29,467 nt of DNA from DYGX01 sp035325905 (lineage in GTDB: Bacteria > Chloroflexota > Anaerolineae > Aggregatilineales > Aggregatilineaceae): NCBI GenBank assembly GCA_035325905.1, contig DAOKYY010000040.1, positions 1 through 29,467 on the forward strand, in the 5' to 3' direction. Made by a program: the position numbers and the translations under genes. The notes under the pieces were generated by a model. The model saw only the letters and a list, made by a program, of their open reading frames with translations, had not been told where the DNA came from and did no database searches. Shown in pieces: positions 16,170 to 25,098 of this stretch (within the stretch, counting starts at the first letter, position 1; each line of letters begins with the position of its first letter).

Positions 16170-16233
16170 GATTTTCTTCCGCAGCACTGTCTGATCCCGT
16201 TCAGGCCCAGGGTTTTGGGGTGAGAAAGTCTAG

Positions 16234-16266
16234 TGCTGCGGCGACGCGGTTCACGCCGCCGCAGCA
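16234..16266 (-). terminator. Intercistronic hairpin after the ROK-operon binding-protein gene
   Basis: A perfect 10-bp stem (TGCTGCGGCG with CGCCGCAGCA) encloses a 13-base loop, 16 bases beyond the binding-protein stop and before the GH31 start. There is no strong T-run on the minus strand. It fits a 3' mRNA stabiliser or partial terminator. Confidence 0.6.
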
Positions 16267-16282
16267 GGATACAAGGGGCGCG

Positions 16283-17512
16283 CTATTGCAGCAGTGCGTC
16301 AATCTCCGTCTTCGCCATGTCGAGCGCCGTCTGGCTGTCGAGATCGCCGTTCACGACTGCGGTGAGCAGCTCCTCGAAGATGTCCTGCATCTCGCTCTGA
16401 CGTGCGATCACCGGCGGGGGAACCGGCGCTTCTAGCGACGTAAATACAACGCTGCGGTTGGCTGGCGGCGTTTGCGTCAGGAACGCCTCAAAGTATTCGG
16501 GCTTGTCAAGCGCCGGCAGCTCCCAGTCATTCTCCACGCGAACAGTCGCGGCGGTTTCGCTGGCGGTGAGGAACTGCGCCCACAGCGCCGCTTCTGCAGG
16601 ATGTTTGGTGTCCTTCGCGATCGCGACGCCGTTGGAGAAGAAGTGGTACGCCTTCTGCGAGATTCCCGGCTCCAACTCGATATCCCACTCAAACGGCAGC
16701 TCGGCGTAGGCGGGGAACATCCAGATGCCGAGCACCACCATGCCAACCGATCCGTTCTGGAACATCTCGGTGTCGGGGATTCCGGCTGACTCGGCGGCGT
16801 CGGGCATGACATCCGTCTCAAGGAAGCGCATCATCACGTCGAGCGCCTCGACGCACTCCGGCGCGTTAATGGTGGACTCGGTCATGTCCTCGTTGAAGAA
16901 CGAGCAGCCGTTCTGCGCGGCGCGCTTGTAGAACTCCCAGAACTGGATCGGTGCGTAGATGCCCCAGATGTCGCTGTCGAGCGCGCGGATTTGCTCGGCG
17001 GCAGCCAGCGCATCGTCCCACGTCCAGTCAGCGGTGGGATAGGCGACTCCAGCCTGGTCGAACAAGTCCTTGTTGTAGTACAAGACGACGGTCGAGAACG
17101 TTTCGGGCAGGGCCATCTGCGCGCCCTGATACTGGAACGCTGCCAGCGCGCCGGGATAGTAGGGCGTTTCAGGATCGATGTACTCACCGACATCCAACAG
17201 CACGCCGCTGGCCGCGTACGCCACGAAATTCTCATAGTTTAGCTCCAGCACGTCGGGCGGCTCGCCTGCTACAAAATCCGCCTGGAGCATCGTGAAGTAG
17301 TCGTTGAACGGCGCGGAAACCACTTCAATTGTGATGTGGGGGTTTTCGGCTTGGAACGCCTGAATAATGAGATCGAGTTCTTCCGCGCGATCGCCCGATC
17401 CCGTGAAGGTCGCGTATTTCAGCGTCACGGGGTCCTGCGCCGAGGCCGTCGCCGGCATCAACCCAACCAGAAGTGCGAGAGCCATTGCGAGAGCTAACCA
17501 CTTGCGAGACAT
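16283..17512 (-). CDS. Sugar ABC transporter solute-binding protein (family 1)
   Basis: This 409-residue exported protein has a signal peptide in residues 1-25 (MSRKWLALAM onward, cleavage around ASA-QD) and no lipobox cysteine. Typical SBP family 1 features are the first strand LKYATFTGSGDRAEELDLII, the PHITIEV block, and PPDVLELNYENF in the first lobe. The start is set by AAGGAG six bases before the ATG at 17512. It lies downstream of its two permease genes, the reverse of the usual order, and upstream of GH31. The substrate is probably an alpha-gluco-oligosaccharide, inferred from the GH31 partner. Confidence 0.88.
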   Translation of the reverse strand: MSRKWLALAMALALLVGLMPATASAQDPVTLKYATFTGSGDRAEELDLIIQAFQAENPHITIEVVSAPFNDYFTMLQADFVAGEPPDVLELNYENFVAYAASGVLLDVGEYIDPETPYYPGALAAFQYQGAQMALPETFSTVVLYYNKDLFDQAGVAYPTADWTWDDALAAAEQIRALDSDIWGIYAPIQFWEFYKRAAQNGCSFFNEDMTESTINAPECVEALDVMMRFLETDVMPDAAESAGIPDTEMFQNGSVGMVVLGIWMFPAYAELPFEWDIELEPGISQKAYHFFSNGVAIAKDTKHPAEAALWAQFLTASETAATVRVENDWELPALDKPEYFEAFLTQTPPANRSVVFTSLEAPVPPPVIARQSEMQDIFEELLTAVVNGDLDSQTALDMAKTEIDALLQ

Positions 17513-17565
17513 GTGTTTCTCCTTTTGAAAAACCAATCAGACGGGAAGAAAGTGCTTGCTTGTCG

Positions 17566-18471
17566 TTACGCTTTGATGCCGCTGAGCACAACACCCTGAA
17601 CAAACCACTTCTGCGCGAGAAGGTAGACCACCAGGATTGGCAGCACAGTGATCACGGCGCCAGCCATGACCAGATTCCATTCCGTCAGGGACTGGTTGCT
17701 GCCCTGGAGCGCGGCAAGCCCCACCGGCAGAGTCATGATTTCCTGCTCCCGCGCGACGAACAGCGGCCACAAGTACGAGTTCCACAGCGCCATGAACCCG
17801 AAGACGGATAGCGTCGCCAGCACCGGGCCGGACAGCGGCAGCACGATCCGCCGGAACACGGTGAAATGGGTTCCCCCGTCGATAAACGCCGCCTCTTCAA
17901 GATCGCGCGGGATCGTCATAAACGACTGGCGCAGCAGGAAGGTGGCGAACGCGCTGAACAGGCTCGGCACGATCAGCGCCTGATAGGTGTTCATCCAGCC
18001 GAGCTTGCGAACCAGGATGAACAACGGGATGATCGTCACCTGCGACGGGATCATCATCGTCGCCAGATACAGCAGAAAGACCGCCTGCCGCCCGCGCCAC
18101 TGCATCCGCGCGAAGGCGTAGGCCGCCATCGCCGCCATCAGCACCTGCCCGGCCGTTCCCACCACCGCGACGACGGCGCTGTTCAGCAGCATCCGCCCGA
18201 CCGGCATGATGTCGAACAGCGCGGTGTAGCTGTCAAAATTGATCGGGTTCGGGATGAGCTGAGGTTTGCTTTGCAGGATGTATTCCTGCGTCTTCAGCGA
18301 CGTGCTGAGCATCCACATAAACGGCGTCAGCATGAGCAGCGCAAGCAGGATCAGCAGCCCATACTGCACCGCGCGCAGCGCGGACAGTCCGGCAGAGGCG
18401 AGCGTCATCCGGGGCAGGGGGATCGCCCGCGACGGGGGGTGGCGGTCAAGGTTGGCGAGTTGCGTTTTCAT
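17566..18471 (-). CDS. Sugar ABC transporter permease (MalG-like)
   Basis: This 301-residue inner-membrane protein is of the MalG type with six predicted spans. The first lies near residues 36-60, after a proline-rich cytoplasmic start. The coupling-helix motif is EEAAFIDGGTHFTVFRRIVLP, and the C-terminus VQGVVLSGIKA is typical of MalG. The start at 18471 is chosen because its ATG overlaps the TGA of the MalF-like gene (ATGA), which implies translational coupling. A longer frame upstream would overlap that gene by nearly 190 bp and is not credible. Confidence 0.92.
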   Translation of the reverse strand: MKTQLANLDRHPPSRAIPLPRMTLASAGLSALRAVQYGLLILLALLMLTPFMWMLSTSLKTQEYILQSKPQLIPNPINFDSYTALFDIMPVGRMLLNSAVVAVVGTAGQVLMAAMAAYAFARMQWRGRQAVFLLYLATMMIPSQVTIIPLFILVRKLGWMNTYQALIVPSLFSAFATFLLRQSFMTIPRDLEEAAFIDGGTHFTVFRRIVLPLSGPVLATLSVFGFMALWNSYLWPLFVAREQEIMTLPVGLAALQGSNQSLTEWNLVMAGAVITVLPILVVYLLAQKWFVQGVVLSGIKA

Positions 18472-19352
18472 AGGTCGTAATGCACCCAGCGCCGCTGCAA
18501 ACGCAGTTGGACCACAGTGATCACGAAGATGACCGCGAACAGAATCCACGACATGCTGGCGGCGTAACCCATCCGCTGATAGCGAAAGGCATTGTTGACG
18601 ATCTGCTCCATGACGACGCTGGCGCCGCTGCGCGCAAAGCGTTCGGGCATCAGCCACGCCTGGTCAAACATCTGAAACGAGCTGATCAGCGATGTGATCA
18701 GGGCGAAAAAAGTGGTCGGTGTGATCAGCGGGATCGTGATATGGCGCAGACGCTGGCGCGCGTTTGCGCCGTCAATCTTGGCCGCCTCATAGTAGATGCC
18801 GGGGATACCTTGCAGCCCGGCCAGAAACAACACCGCGACAAAACCCGTATCCTTCCATACGCTGGCGATGACGATTGCGTACAGCACCCAGTCAGGGTCG
18901 AACAGCCAGCCCGGCCCCTCGATTCCAACCAGACCCAGCAGGTAGTTCATCAGACCGAAGCGCGGGTTGAAAATCCAGCGCCAGATTACCGACACCGCGA
19001 CCCACGAAGACACGACCGGAATAAAGAACGCCATGCGGAAAAACGCCCGCCCACGCAAAGGCTGGTTGAGCAGCAGCGCCATGCCAAACGCCAGAACCAG
19101 CACCGACGGGACATACAGCACTAGATAGGTGAGGGTATGCTCGAACGCCTGAAGAAAGCGCGTGTCCTGAAAAACCTCGGCGAAGTTGTTCAGCCCGACA
19201 TACCGGGGCGGCGAGAGCAGATTCCAGTCGTAGAGCGTCAGGCCCAGGGAATAGAGCACCGGCCCCAGGATGAAGATGAGTAACCCGGTCAGGCTGGGAC
19301 CCAGAAACAACAGAATCCACAGTCGTTTCTTTAATCCACTCTCGCCAGGCAC
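18468..19352 (-). CDS. Sugar ABC transporter permease (MalF-like)
   Basis: This 294-residue permease pairs with the downstream MalG-like protein. It opens with LKKRLWILLFLGPSLTGLLIF, a standard first span, followed by FVAVLFLAGLQGIPGIYYEAAKIDGANARQRLRHITIPLI, read here as the EAA coupling loop with its conserved Gly. The start is a GTG preceded by GAAGGG. The gene lies 27 bp after the ROK regulator stop, so the regulator and transporter share a transcript. Confidence 0.92.
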   Translation of the reverse strand: MPGESGLKKRLWILLFLGPSLTGLLIFILGPVLYSLGLTLYDWNLLSPPRYVGLNNFAEVFQDTRFLQAFEHTLTYLVLYVPSVLVLAFGMALLLNQPLRGRAFFRMAFFIPVVSSWVAVSVIWRWIFNPRFGLMNYLLGLVGIEGPGWLFDPDWVLYAIVIASVWKDTGFVAVLFLAGLQGIPGIYYEAAKIDGANARQRLRHITIPLITPTTFFALITSLISSFQMFDQAWLMPERFARSGASVVMEQIVNNAFRYQRMGYAASMSWILFAVIFVITVVQLRLQRRWVHYDL

Positions 19353-19379
19353 CGCGCCCTTCTTTCGCTGAAGAAACCG

Positions 19380-20579
19380 CTAGGGTGCCGCAGGGGACTC
19401 GACGCTGTCCACCAGCGGAGACGCAAATAGCTTCCCGACGACCAGCCCGGCAGCGCCTCGCGCCCAGGCCAGATCGTCGGTTGGTTTTACCTGGATTCTG
19501 ATGCCGTCGAGCAAGCCGTTGAACGTGTTGGCGCGCAGCATGTCGAACATGGGATCGAGGCGGCATGGCCCAGCAGCCACACCCTCGCCGCTGATAATGA
19601 TCAGCTCCGGGCAGAACAGGTTGACCACCACCGCAAGACCCAACCCCAGATAGTGGCCGCTGTGCGCCAGCGCGCGGCAGGCGGCTTTGTGCCCTTGCTG
19701 CGCGGCTTGAACGACAAGGTCAATGGTCATAGGGGTATCAAATGCGCCCTGCGCTTCGCGCACGACCGCCTCATCAGCAGCGAGCGCTTCCAGACAGCCG
19801 CGCCGCCCGCAACTGCAAAGCGGGCCATCCCGCTGCACGTTGATGTGGCCCAACTCTCCGACGCCGCCCTTGTGCCCGCGATAAAGCTGATGGTTGATGA
19901 CGACGCCCATTCCGATGCCGCGTCCAATCGTCACGACCGCGAAGCTCGACAGGTCATGCCCCAGGCCGAAGAGCTGCTCGGTGATCGTCAGCGTGTTCAC
20001 GTCGTTTTCGAGATAGACCGGCAGCCGTAAATCTGCCGCGACCAGGCGGGCAAGCGGGACATCTTTCCAGTGGAAGAAAGGCGAGTAATGGACGATCCCG
20101 GTATCGCCATCGATAACCCCCGCCAGCCCGATTCCCACGCCGCGCACCTGATCCTGCTGAACTCCGGCCTGTGCCAGCGCGTCGATCACAATCTGTGCGA
20201 GCGCCTGGGCGATGCCTTCAGGCTTTTGCGTTGCGGGTAAAGCGCGCCTGGCATAGTGGAGAACGGTTGCTTCCAGATCGGTGACGGCGCAGACCGCGCG
20301 GTCTTCCATCAGCTTGAGGCCGACGACATACGCCGCCGTCGGATTGAGGCGCAACAACACCTGCCGGCGCCCGCCGGTGGAGTCGCTTTCGCCTGCCTCG
20401 GTGATCCAGTTGCTTTCGATCAGATCGCCGGCAATCTGCGAAACCGCGCCGGCGCTCAGGCCAGACAGCGCCGTGAGCTGGGTGCGCGACAAGGGTCCCT
20501 GCGTCCGAATCATGTTCAGAAGCAGGTTGCGATTCATCGCGCGCATCAGGTCGCGGTTGCCACGGCGGGGTTTGTTCAT
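19380..20579 (-). CDS. ROK-family transcriptional regulator (NagC/XylR type)
   Basis: This 399-residue protein has a winged helix-turn-helix (about 12-75; SRTQLTALSGLSAGAVSQIA) and a ROK sugar-binding domain (83-390). Sugar-site landmarks are ENDVN at 191-195 and GELGHINV. The zinc site is His245 with Cys255, Cys257 and Cys262 in CSCGRRGC. The phosphate loop reads GRGIGMG, with Arg where ROK kinases usually have Thr, and the DNA-binding domain is present, so it is a regulator rather than a kinase. It is the first gene of its operon. Its promoter is overlapped by a 25-bp palindrome ending 4 bp from the start codon, which suggests sugar-relieved autorepression. Confidence 0.93.
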   Translation of the reverse strand: MNKPRRGNRDLMRAMNRNLLLNMIRTQGPLSRTQLTALSGLSAGAVSQIAGDLIESNWITEAGESDSTGGRRQVLLRLNPTAAYVVGLKLMEDRAVCAVTDLEATVLHYARRALPATQKPEGIAQALAQIVIDALAQAGVQQDQVRGVGIGLAGVIDGDTGIVHYSPFFHWKDVPLARLVAADLRLPVYLENDVNTLTITEQLFGLGHDLSSFAVVTIGRGIGMGVVINHQLYRGHKGGVGELGHINVQRDGPLCSCGRRGCLEALAADEAVVREAQGAFDTPMTIDLVVQAAQQGHKAACRALAHSGHYLGLGLAVVVNLFCPELIIISGEGVAAGPCRLDPMFDMLRANTFNGLLDGIRIQVKPTDDLAWARGAAGLVVGKLFASPLVDSVESPAAP

Positions 20580-20582
20580 GGC

Positions 20583-20607
20583 ACTTTTATCACTCAGTGA
20601 AATAAGT
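20583..20607. promoter_or_regulatory. 25-bp palindromic operator, probably for the ROK regulator
   Basis: The two 12-bp arms around a central C (20595) read ACTTTTATCACT and AGTGAAATAAGT. Ten of twelve positions pair, with only two A/T-type mismatches. It lies between the proposed transcription start and the ATG, where a bound repressor would block initiation and ribosome access. Confidence 0.75.
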
Positions 20608-20614
20608 CATCTAA

Positions 20615-20643
20615 AGCATATGCGCCTTTGGAGCGGTTGTCAA
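20615..20643 (-). promoter_or_regulatory. Strong sigma70 promoter of the ROK/ABC/GH31 operon
   Basis: On the minus strand a consensus TTGACA (20638-20643), an exact 17-bp spacer, and TATGCT (20615-20620) are present. The start of transcription would be near 20608, at the edge of the palindromic operator. The untranslated leader is only about 29 bases. Confidence 0.8.
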
Positions 20644-20770
20644 GCGTTCGGGTTGCGAAGCAGACGAAGAGCGATTTGAGACGCTGTGGCGCTGCGGGGT
20701 TCCGTGTCTCCGGGGATAGCCCTGGCGCCTCTAGCAGGGTGAAACAGCCCCTGTTGAATAGACGCAACCC

Positions 20771-20792
20771 AAAACGGGCCGATCCTGGCCCG
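20771..20792 (-). terminator. Rho-independent terminator of the LacI operon
   Basis: On the minus strand CGGGCC pairs with GGCCCG over a 6-base loop and is followed by TTTTGGG. It lies about 44 bases beyond the LacI stop, upstream of the ROK promoter, and so insulates the two tandem operons. Confidence 0.62.
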
Positions 20793-20835
20793 CTGGAACG
20801 CCCCCGATTAGGTGCGGGGTCCTGCGATACGCGCG

Positions 20836-21879
20836 CTACTGCGCCGCAGGCCGCGCTGAAAATGATTCTCTTTCGACCAGCTCAACTGGCAGCACGACGT
20901 GCTCGGCGGCGAGCGATCGCTCCTCGATGCGCTGGAGCAGAAGCTGCGCCGCGATACGCCCTTTCTCAACCGCCGGCTGGCGGATTGTCGTGAGCGCGGG
21001 GCACGTCAGGCGGCTGGCCTCGATATCGTCATAGCCGATCAGCGACAGGTCGTCGGGGACGCGCAGCCCCAGCTCGCGCGCCGCCTGCATCACGCCGATC
21101 GCAATCACATCCGCCATCGACACGATCGCCGTAGGCCGCCAGCGCGCCTGCCACAGCGCATGCAGCCCCTCGTATCCTCCGGCCGCGTCACACTCGCACT
21201 CGTGCAGCTGAATCCCCGGCGCGTCCAGCGACAGCCCATGCTCCGCCAGCGCGCGCGCGTAGCCGGTGATGCGGCGCTGAAGCGTCCCGGCGTATTTGTG
21301 ATAATCGCCGTGATGGCCGGAGCGGATGCCGAAGACCGCAATTTCACGGTGGCCTCGTTCCAGCGCATACGACATGGCCGCATAAGCGCCCGCCTCGTCA
21401 TCGATATTGACGCACGGAATATCGGGCGTCGGATCGCTGTCCACCATCACGAACGGCACGCCGCGCTGCTGCAACACGACCATCGTCCCGCGAAAGGTCT
21501 CCAGCCCCAGCGTCAGGAAGCCATCGACTGCCGCCCGCACAATCGCCCGGCGCAGATTGCCCTTGAGCGGCGGGACAAGCATTAAGGACATGCCGCTCTC
21601 GTGGCAGACCTCACCGACGCCTTCGATGAAAGTCAGCAGGTAGGGATTGCGGGTCATGATCGGAATCGGCTGCGGGACCAGGATGCCGACGCACCCGGTG
21701 CGGCGGGTCTTCAGGTTGCTGGCGACCGGGTCCGGCGCATAGCCAACCTCGTCGGCCACGGCCAGGATATGGCGCAGCGTGTCTTCCGAGAGGCGCTCAG
21801 GATAATTGAACGCGAACGAGACGGCGGTCTTCGACACCCCGGCGCGGCGGGCGATCTCAGAGATAGTGATTTTAGCCAT
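20836..21879 (-). CDS. LacI-family transcriptional regulator
   Basis: This 347-residue repressor has the N-terminal helix-turn-helix TISEIARRAGVSKTAVSFAF, and the hinge helix PVASNLKTRRT, whose leucine inserts at a central CpG step. A periplasmic-binding-protein-like effector domain follows (from about 65; GILVPQPIPI, later SLIGYDDIEASRLTCPALTTI). The ATG at 21879 follows AAAGG at good spacing and overlaps the GH13 stop by 8 bp; a GTG at 21885 is possible. It is the last gene of the binding-protein/permease/GH13 operon. Its likely operators are the two TAAACC-type palindromes at the operon promoter, some 4.6 kb upstream of the gene. Confidence 0.92.
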   Translation of the reverse strand: MAKITISEIARRAGVSKTAVSFAFNYPERLSEDTLRHILAVADEVGYAPDPVASNLKTRRTGCVGILVPQPIPIMTRNPYLLTFIEGVGEVCHESGMSLMLVPPLKGNLRRAIVRAAVDGFLTLGLETFRGTMVVLQQRGVPFVMVDSDPTPDIPCVNIDDEAGAYAAMSYALERGHREIAVFGIRSGHHGDYHKYAGTLQRRITGYARALAEHGLSLDAPGIQLHECECDAAGGYEGLHALWQARWRPTAIVSMADVIAIGVMQAARELGLRVPDDLSLIGYDDIEASRLTCPALTTIRQPAVEKGRIAAQLLLQRIEERSLAAEHVVLPVELVERESFSARPAAQ

Positions 21880-23278
21880 CGGCACCTTTCAGCGGCAGCA
21901 ACACGTACCCCGCGCCGGAAGGGAGCGTGTCCAGCGTCAGAACGCCGTCACGGGCGGAAAAGCGCGCTCCGCTCAGCGCGTCTTCCCAGGTATCCGCACG
22001 CCCCGCCGCGTGCCCGAGCGGAACGCGCATTCGCTCCCGCGCCTCGCGCGGGTTAAGCACCACAATCACGTGATCGCCATCCTGCCACCGGTGGTAGGCG
22101 TACACCCCGTTGAAGGCTTTGAGCGGCTCGAACGCGCCCCCCGTCAGCGCGGCGTGCGCGCGGCGCAGCGCGATCAGGCGGCAGGTCGTCTCGTACAGGC
22201 GGCGGTTCCACCGCTGCTCGTCCCAGACCATCCCGGCGCGGCACAGCGGGTCATTCTCGCCCGCCATCCCGATCTCGTCCCCGTAGTAAATCATCGGGAT
22301 ACCAATATACGTGAACTGGAAAATCATCGCGAGCCGCGCGCGGGCCACGTCGTCGCCGCACGCCGTCAGGATGCGCGGGGTGTCGTGGCTGCCCAGCAGC
22401 GTCAGGTGAAACGGGGCGGACGCGCCGTGCGCGGCGCGGAGCCGCGCCAGCTCGTGGTCGAAATCTTCAGCATCCATGTGATCCCACGCGCAATAGTCGA
22501 GGATCGCGGCGCGCAGCCGGTAATTCATCACGCCGTGCACGGTGTCGCCGCCGAGCCACGGCGCCGCGCTACGCCACTCCTCGGCTACGAGATACGCGTC
22601 AGGCTTCGCGTCAAGCGCTTCCGCGCGGAACGCGCGCCAGAAGTCCGGCGGCACTTTCCACGGCACATCCAGCCGCCAGCCATCCGCGCCCTGGTCCAGC
22701 CAGTAGCGCGTCACGCGCAGCAGGTACTCGCGCACGGCGGGGTTGGCATGGTTCAGCTTGGGCAGAAACGCCGCGCCGCCGCAGGTCTGGTACGACGGCG
22801 GCGCCGTCTGAACCGGGTACGAGTCCACCAGGAACCAGTCCGCATAGGGCGACGCCGCGCCGTGACGGACCACGTCCTCGAACGCCCAGAACCCGTCCCC
22901 GCAGTGATTGAACACTGCGTCCAAAACCAGGCGGATGCCGCGCCGGTGCGCGTCCGCCGCCAGCGCATGAAAGTCGTCGAGCGTCCCGGCGGCGGGGTCG
23001 ATCTGCAGGTAATCGGACGTGTCGTAGCGGTGATTGGTGCGCGCCTTGAAGAACGGCGTCAGGTACAGCGCGTCCACGCCAAGCCGTTGCAGGTAGCCGA
23101 GTTTGGCGCGGATGCCCGCCAGATCGCCGCCGAGGAAGCACTCGCGCGTGGGCGTCGCGCCCCAGGGGGCTGCGCCCGGCGGATCGTTCGCCCGATCGCC
23201 GTTGCAGAACCGCTCCGGGAAGATTTGATAAAACACCGCGTCGCGCGCCCACTCCGGCGCGGCCCACTGCTCGATCAT
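21872..23278 (-). CDS. Glycoside hydrolase family 13 (cyclomaltodextrinase/neopullulanase-like alpha-amylase fold)
   Basis: This 468-residue cytosolic alpha-glucan hydrolase shows the four GH13 regions: I, DAVFNH; II, GWRLDVPWK with nucleophile Asp204; III, LVAEEWR with acid/base Glu233; IV, GSHDTPR with Asp299. The opening DAVFYQIFPERFCNGD and later IPMIYYGDEIGMAGENDP are typical of the cyclomaltodextrinase and neopullulanase group. It lacks the N-terminal CBM34-type domain of about 120 residues that most members of that group carry. The start lies 3 bp after the MalG-like gene. It probably hydrolyses imported malto-oligosaccharides or related glucans. Confidence 0.88.
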   Translation of the reverse strand: MIEQWAAPEWARDAVFYQIFPERFCNGDRANDPPGAAPWGATPTRECFLGGDLAGIRAKLGYLQRLGVDALYLTPFFKARTNHRYDTSDYLQIDPAAGTLDDFHALAADAHRRGIRLVLDAVFNHCGDGFWAFEDVVRHGAASPYADWFLVDSYPVQTAPPSYQTCGGAAFLPKLNHANPAVREYLLRVTRYWLDQGADGWRLDVPWKVPPDFWRAFRAEALDAKPDAYLVAEEWRSAAPWLGGDTVHGVMNYRLRAAILDYCAWDHMDAEDFDHELARLRAAHGASAPFHLTLLGSHDTPRILTACGDDVARARLAMIFQFTYIGIPMIYYGDEIGMAGENDPLCRAGMVWDEQRWNRRLYETTCRLIALRRAHAALTGGAFEPLKAFNGVYAYHRWQDGDHVIVVLNPREARERMRVPLGHAAGRADTWEDALSGARFSARDGVLTLDTLPSGAGYVLLPLKGADG

Positions 23279-23281
23279 GCG

Positions 23282-24148
23282 CTAGCCTTTCACGCCCGAC
23301 TGGGCCACGCTTTGAATAAACCACCGCTGCCCAAAGAGGAACACAATCAGCGTGGGCAGCGTCGCCGTGACCGTCCCGGCCATCAGCAGCGTCCACTGCG
23401 TGCCATACCGGCCCTGGAACATCGCCAGCCCAAGCTGCACCGTCCGCATATTCGGGTCATTGACCACGACCAGCGGCCACAGAAAATCATTCCACGCGAA
23501 CATGAAGGCGAAAATACCGAGCGTCGCCAGCCCAGGGCCGGACAGCGGCATGATAATCCGCCACCAGATGCCCAGGCGGCTCGCGCCGTCGATCATCGCC
23601 GCCTCGTCCAGCTCGCGCGGGATGCCCTGGTAATATTGCCGCAGCAGGAAGATGCCGAACGCGCTGACCATGCGCGGCACAATCAGCGCCGCGTAGGAGT
23701 CGATCCAGCCGAGCCGGTCGATGATCAGATACGACGGGATCAGGATGACGTGGAACGGGACCATCATCGTCGCCAGGAACGCGAAGAACAGCGCGTCGCG
23801 CCCAGGGAACTTGAGCCGCGCGAATGCATAAGCGGCCAGCGAGGACAGGATCACCTGCCCGAGCACGATCCCCGCCGTCATCACGATCGAGTTGAGGTAG
23901 TACCGCGCGAACGGAGCCGCCTGCCACGCCGCCTCATAATTGGCGACCTCGAAACGTGTGGGGATCAGATATGGCGGCTGGTGCGTCAGCGCGACCGGCT
24001 TGAGCGAGAGCGTGACCATCCACAGGAACGGGACGATCATCACCAGCGCCCCGGCAATCAGCACGGCGTGGATCAGCAGGAGGCGCCAGGTCGGGCGCGC
24101 CAGCCGCAGCCGGATCGCCTGGGTCAGGGAAGCGGTCTCGGCGCTCAT
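23282..24148 (-). CDS. Sugar ABC transporter permease (MalG-like), LacI operon
   Basis: This 288-residue permease is related in layout to the MalG-like protein at 17566. The coupling-helix motif is LDEAAMIDGASRLGIWWRIIMP, and the end is FIQSVAQSGVKG. The first span lies near residues 21-43 (LLLIHAVLIAGALVMIVPF). The ATG at 24148 overlaps the TGA of the MalF-like gene (ATGA), so I prefer it over a longer frame to 24181. Confidence 0.92.
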   Translation of the reverse strand: MSAETASLTQAIRLRLARPTWRLLLIHAVLIAGALVMIVPFLWMVTLSLKPVALTHQPPYLIPTRFEVANYEAAWQAAPFARYYLNSIVMTAGIVLGQVILSSLAAYAFARLKFPGRDALFFAFLATMMVPFHVILIPSYLIIDRLGWIDSYAALIVPRMVSAFGIFLLRQYYQGIPRELDEAAMIDGASRLGIWWRIIMPLSGPGLATLGIFAFMFAWNDFLWPLVVVNDPNMRTVQLGLAMFQGRYGTQWTLLMAGTVTATLPTLIVFLFGQRWFIQSVAQSGVKG

Positions 24149-25065
24149 AGCCCCGCCTCCCGCGCCCCGAAAAGCTTCCATTGGATGAGGGTCGCCGTGA
24201 ACACAATCGCGAAGATCACCCAGCCCATCGCGGACGCGTCGCCCAGGTTGAAGTAGCGGAACGCCTGCCGGTAGAGCAGCAGCCCGACGACCTCGGTTGT
24301 CCCCACCGGGCCGCCTTCCGTCATGACGTACACCACGTCAAAAATCAGGAAGGCGTCGATGACCGACATGATGACCAGCATCAGGGTAATAGGCGCGATC
24401 AGCGGGATGGTCACGTGCCGGAAGCGCGCCCACGGCCCCGCGCCGTCCACCGTCGCCGCCTCATAGAAGTCTTTCGGGATATTTTGCAGCCCCGCCAAAA
24501 AGACCACGATGTTGAAACCGAGCCGCTTCCACAAGCCGACCAGGATCACGATCCGCAGCGCCCAGGTGGGGTTACGCAACCACGCAGGGGAGGGCGGCGT
24601 CAAGCCGAGGTTGCGCAGGAAAACGTCCGCGTAGCCGGTGCCGGGCGTCATCAGGTAGCGCCACACGACCGCCGCCGCGACAGTTGACGTGACAACTGGC
24701 AGAAAGTAAAGCAGCCGGTAGAGGTTCCGCCCGCGAATGTCGGCGTTGAGCAGCACGGCGATCACCAGCCCGATCGCGACGCTCGACACGGTAACGCCAG
24801 CGGTGTATTTCAGCGTGACGGCCAGCGCGTTGCGGAACTGCGCCGAGGCGAAGATCGCGCGGTAGTTGTCCAGCCCGACGTAAGTGCGGTCCGGGCTGAA
24901 GCCGTTCCACTCCATCACGCTCAGGAAGCCGGAATAGATCAGCGGGTAGATGTTGAAGACGGCGAACAGGAGCACCGCCGGAGCCAGCGCCAGCGCCGCG
25001 GCGGACAGATCGCCCTGGCGATTCGCTCGCCGCCACCCGGCGCGCACCGGAGCTAGGACAGACAT
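24145..25065 (-). CDS. Sugar ABC transporter permease (MalF-like), LacI operon
   Basis: This 306-residue permease has a first span AALALAPAVLLFAVFNIYPL, and a coupling loop FYEAATVDGAGPWARFRHVTIP. It pairs with the overlapping MalG-like gene. The ATG at 25065 has TGAGG six bases upstream and is preferred over a TTG at 25077. An intercistronic hairpin separates it from the binding-protein gene upstream. No ATPase gene is in the operon. Confidence 0.92.
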   Translation of the reverse strand: MSVLAPVRAGWRRANRQGDLSAAALALAPAVLLFAVFNIYPLIYSGFLSVMEWNGFSPDRTYVGLDNYRAIFASAQFRNALAVTLKYTAGVTVSSVAIGLVIAVLLNADIRGRNLYRLLYFLPVVTSTVAAAVVWRYLMTPGTGYADVFLRNLGLTPPSPAWLRNPTWALRIVILVGLWKRLGFNIVVFLAGLQNIPKDFYEAATVDGAGPWARFRHVTIPLIAPITLMLVIMSVIDAFLIFDVVYVMTEGGPVGTTEVVGLLLYRQAFRYFNLGDASAMGWVIFAIVFTATLIQWKLFGAREAGL

Positions 25066-25098
25066 GCTGAACCTCAATCGGGGCTATGGGCAAGAGCA

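Noticed and set aside
14514..16223. Plus-strand frame of 569 codons opposite GH31
   Set aside because: It lies wholly antisense to a gene with clear catalytic motifs and has no family resemblance.
18471..18657. N-terminal extension of the MalG-like gene
   Set aside because: It would overlap the MalF-like gene by nearly 190 bp, whereas the ATG at 18471 forms a standard ATGA overlap and starts a normal-length permease.
19380..20579. ROK protein as a glucokinase
   Set aside because: It carries an N-terminal winged helix-turn-helix and GRGIGMG instead of the kinase-type GTG loop, and its gene sits behind a palindromic operator, as a regulator would.
21806..24256. Very long plus-strand frame (816 codons) opposite the LacI, GH13 and MalG genes
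   Set aside because: Its translation is Arg/Pro/His-rich low-complexity sequence without any motif. It is the antisense shadow of three well-identified genes in GC-rich DNA.
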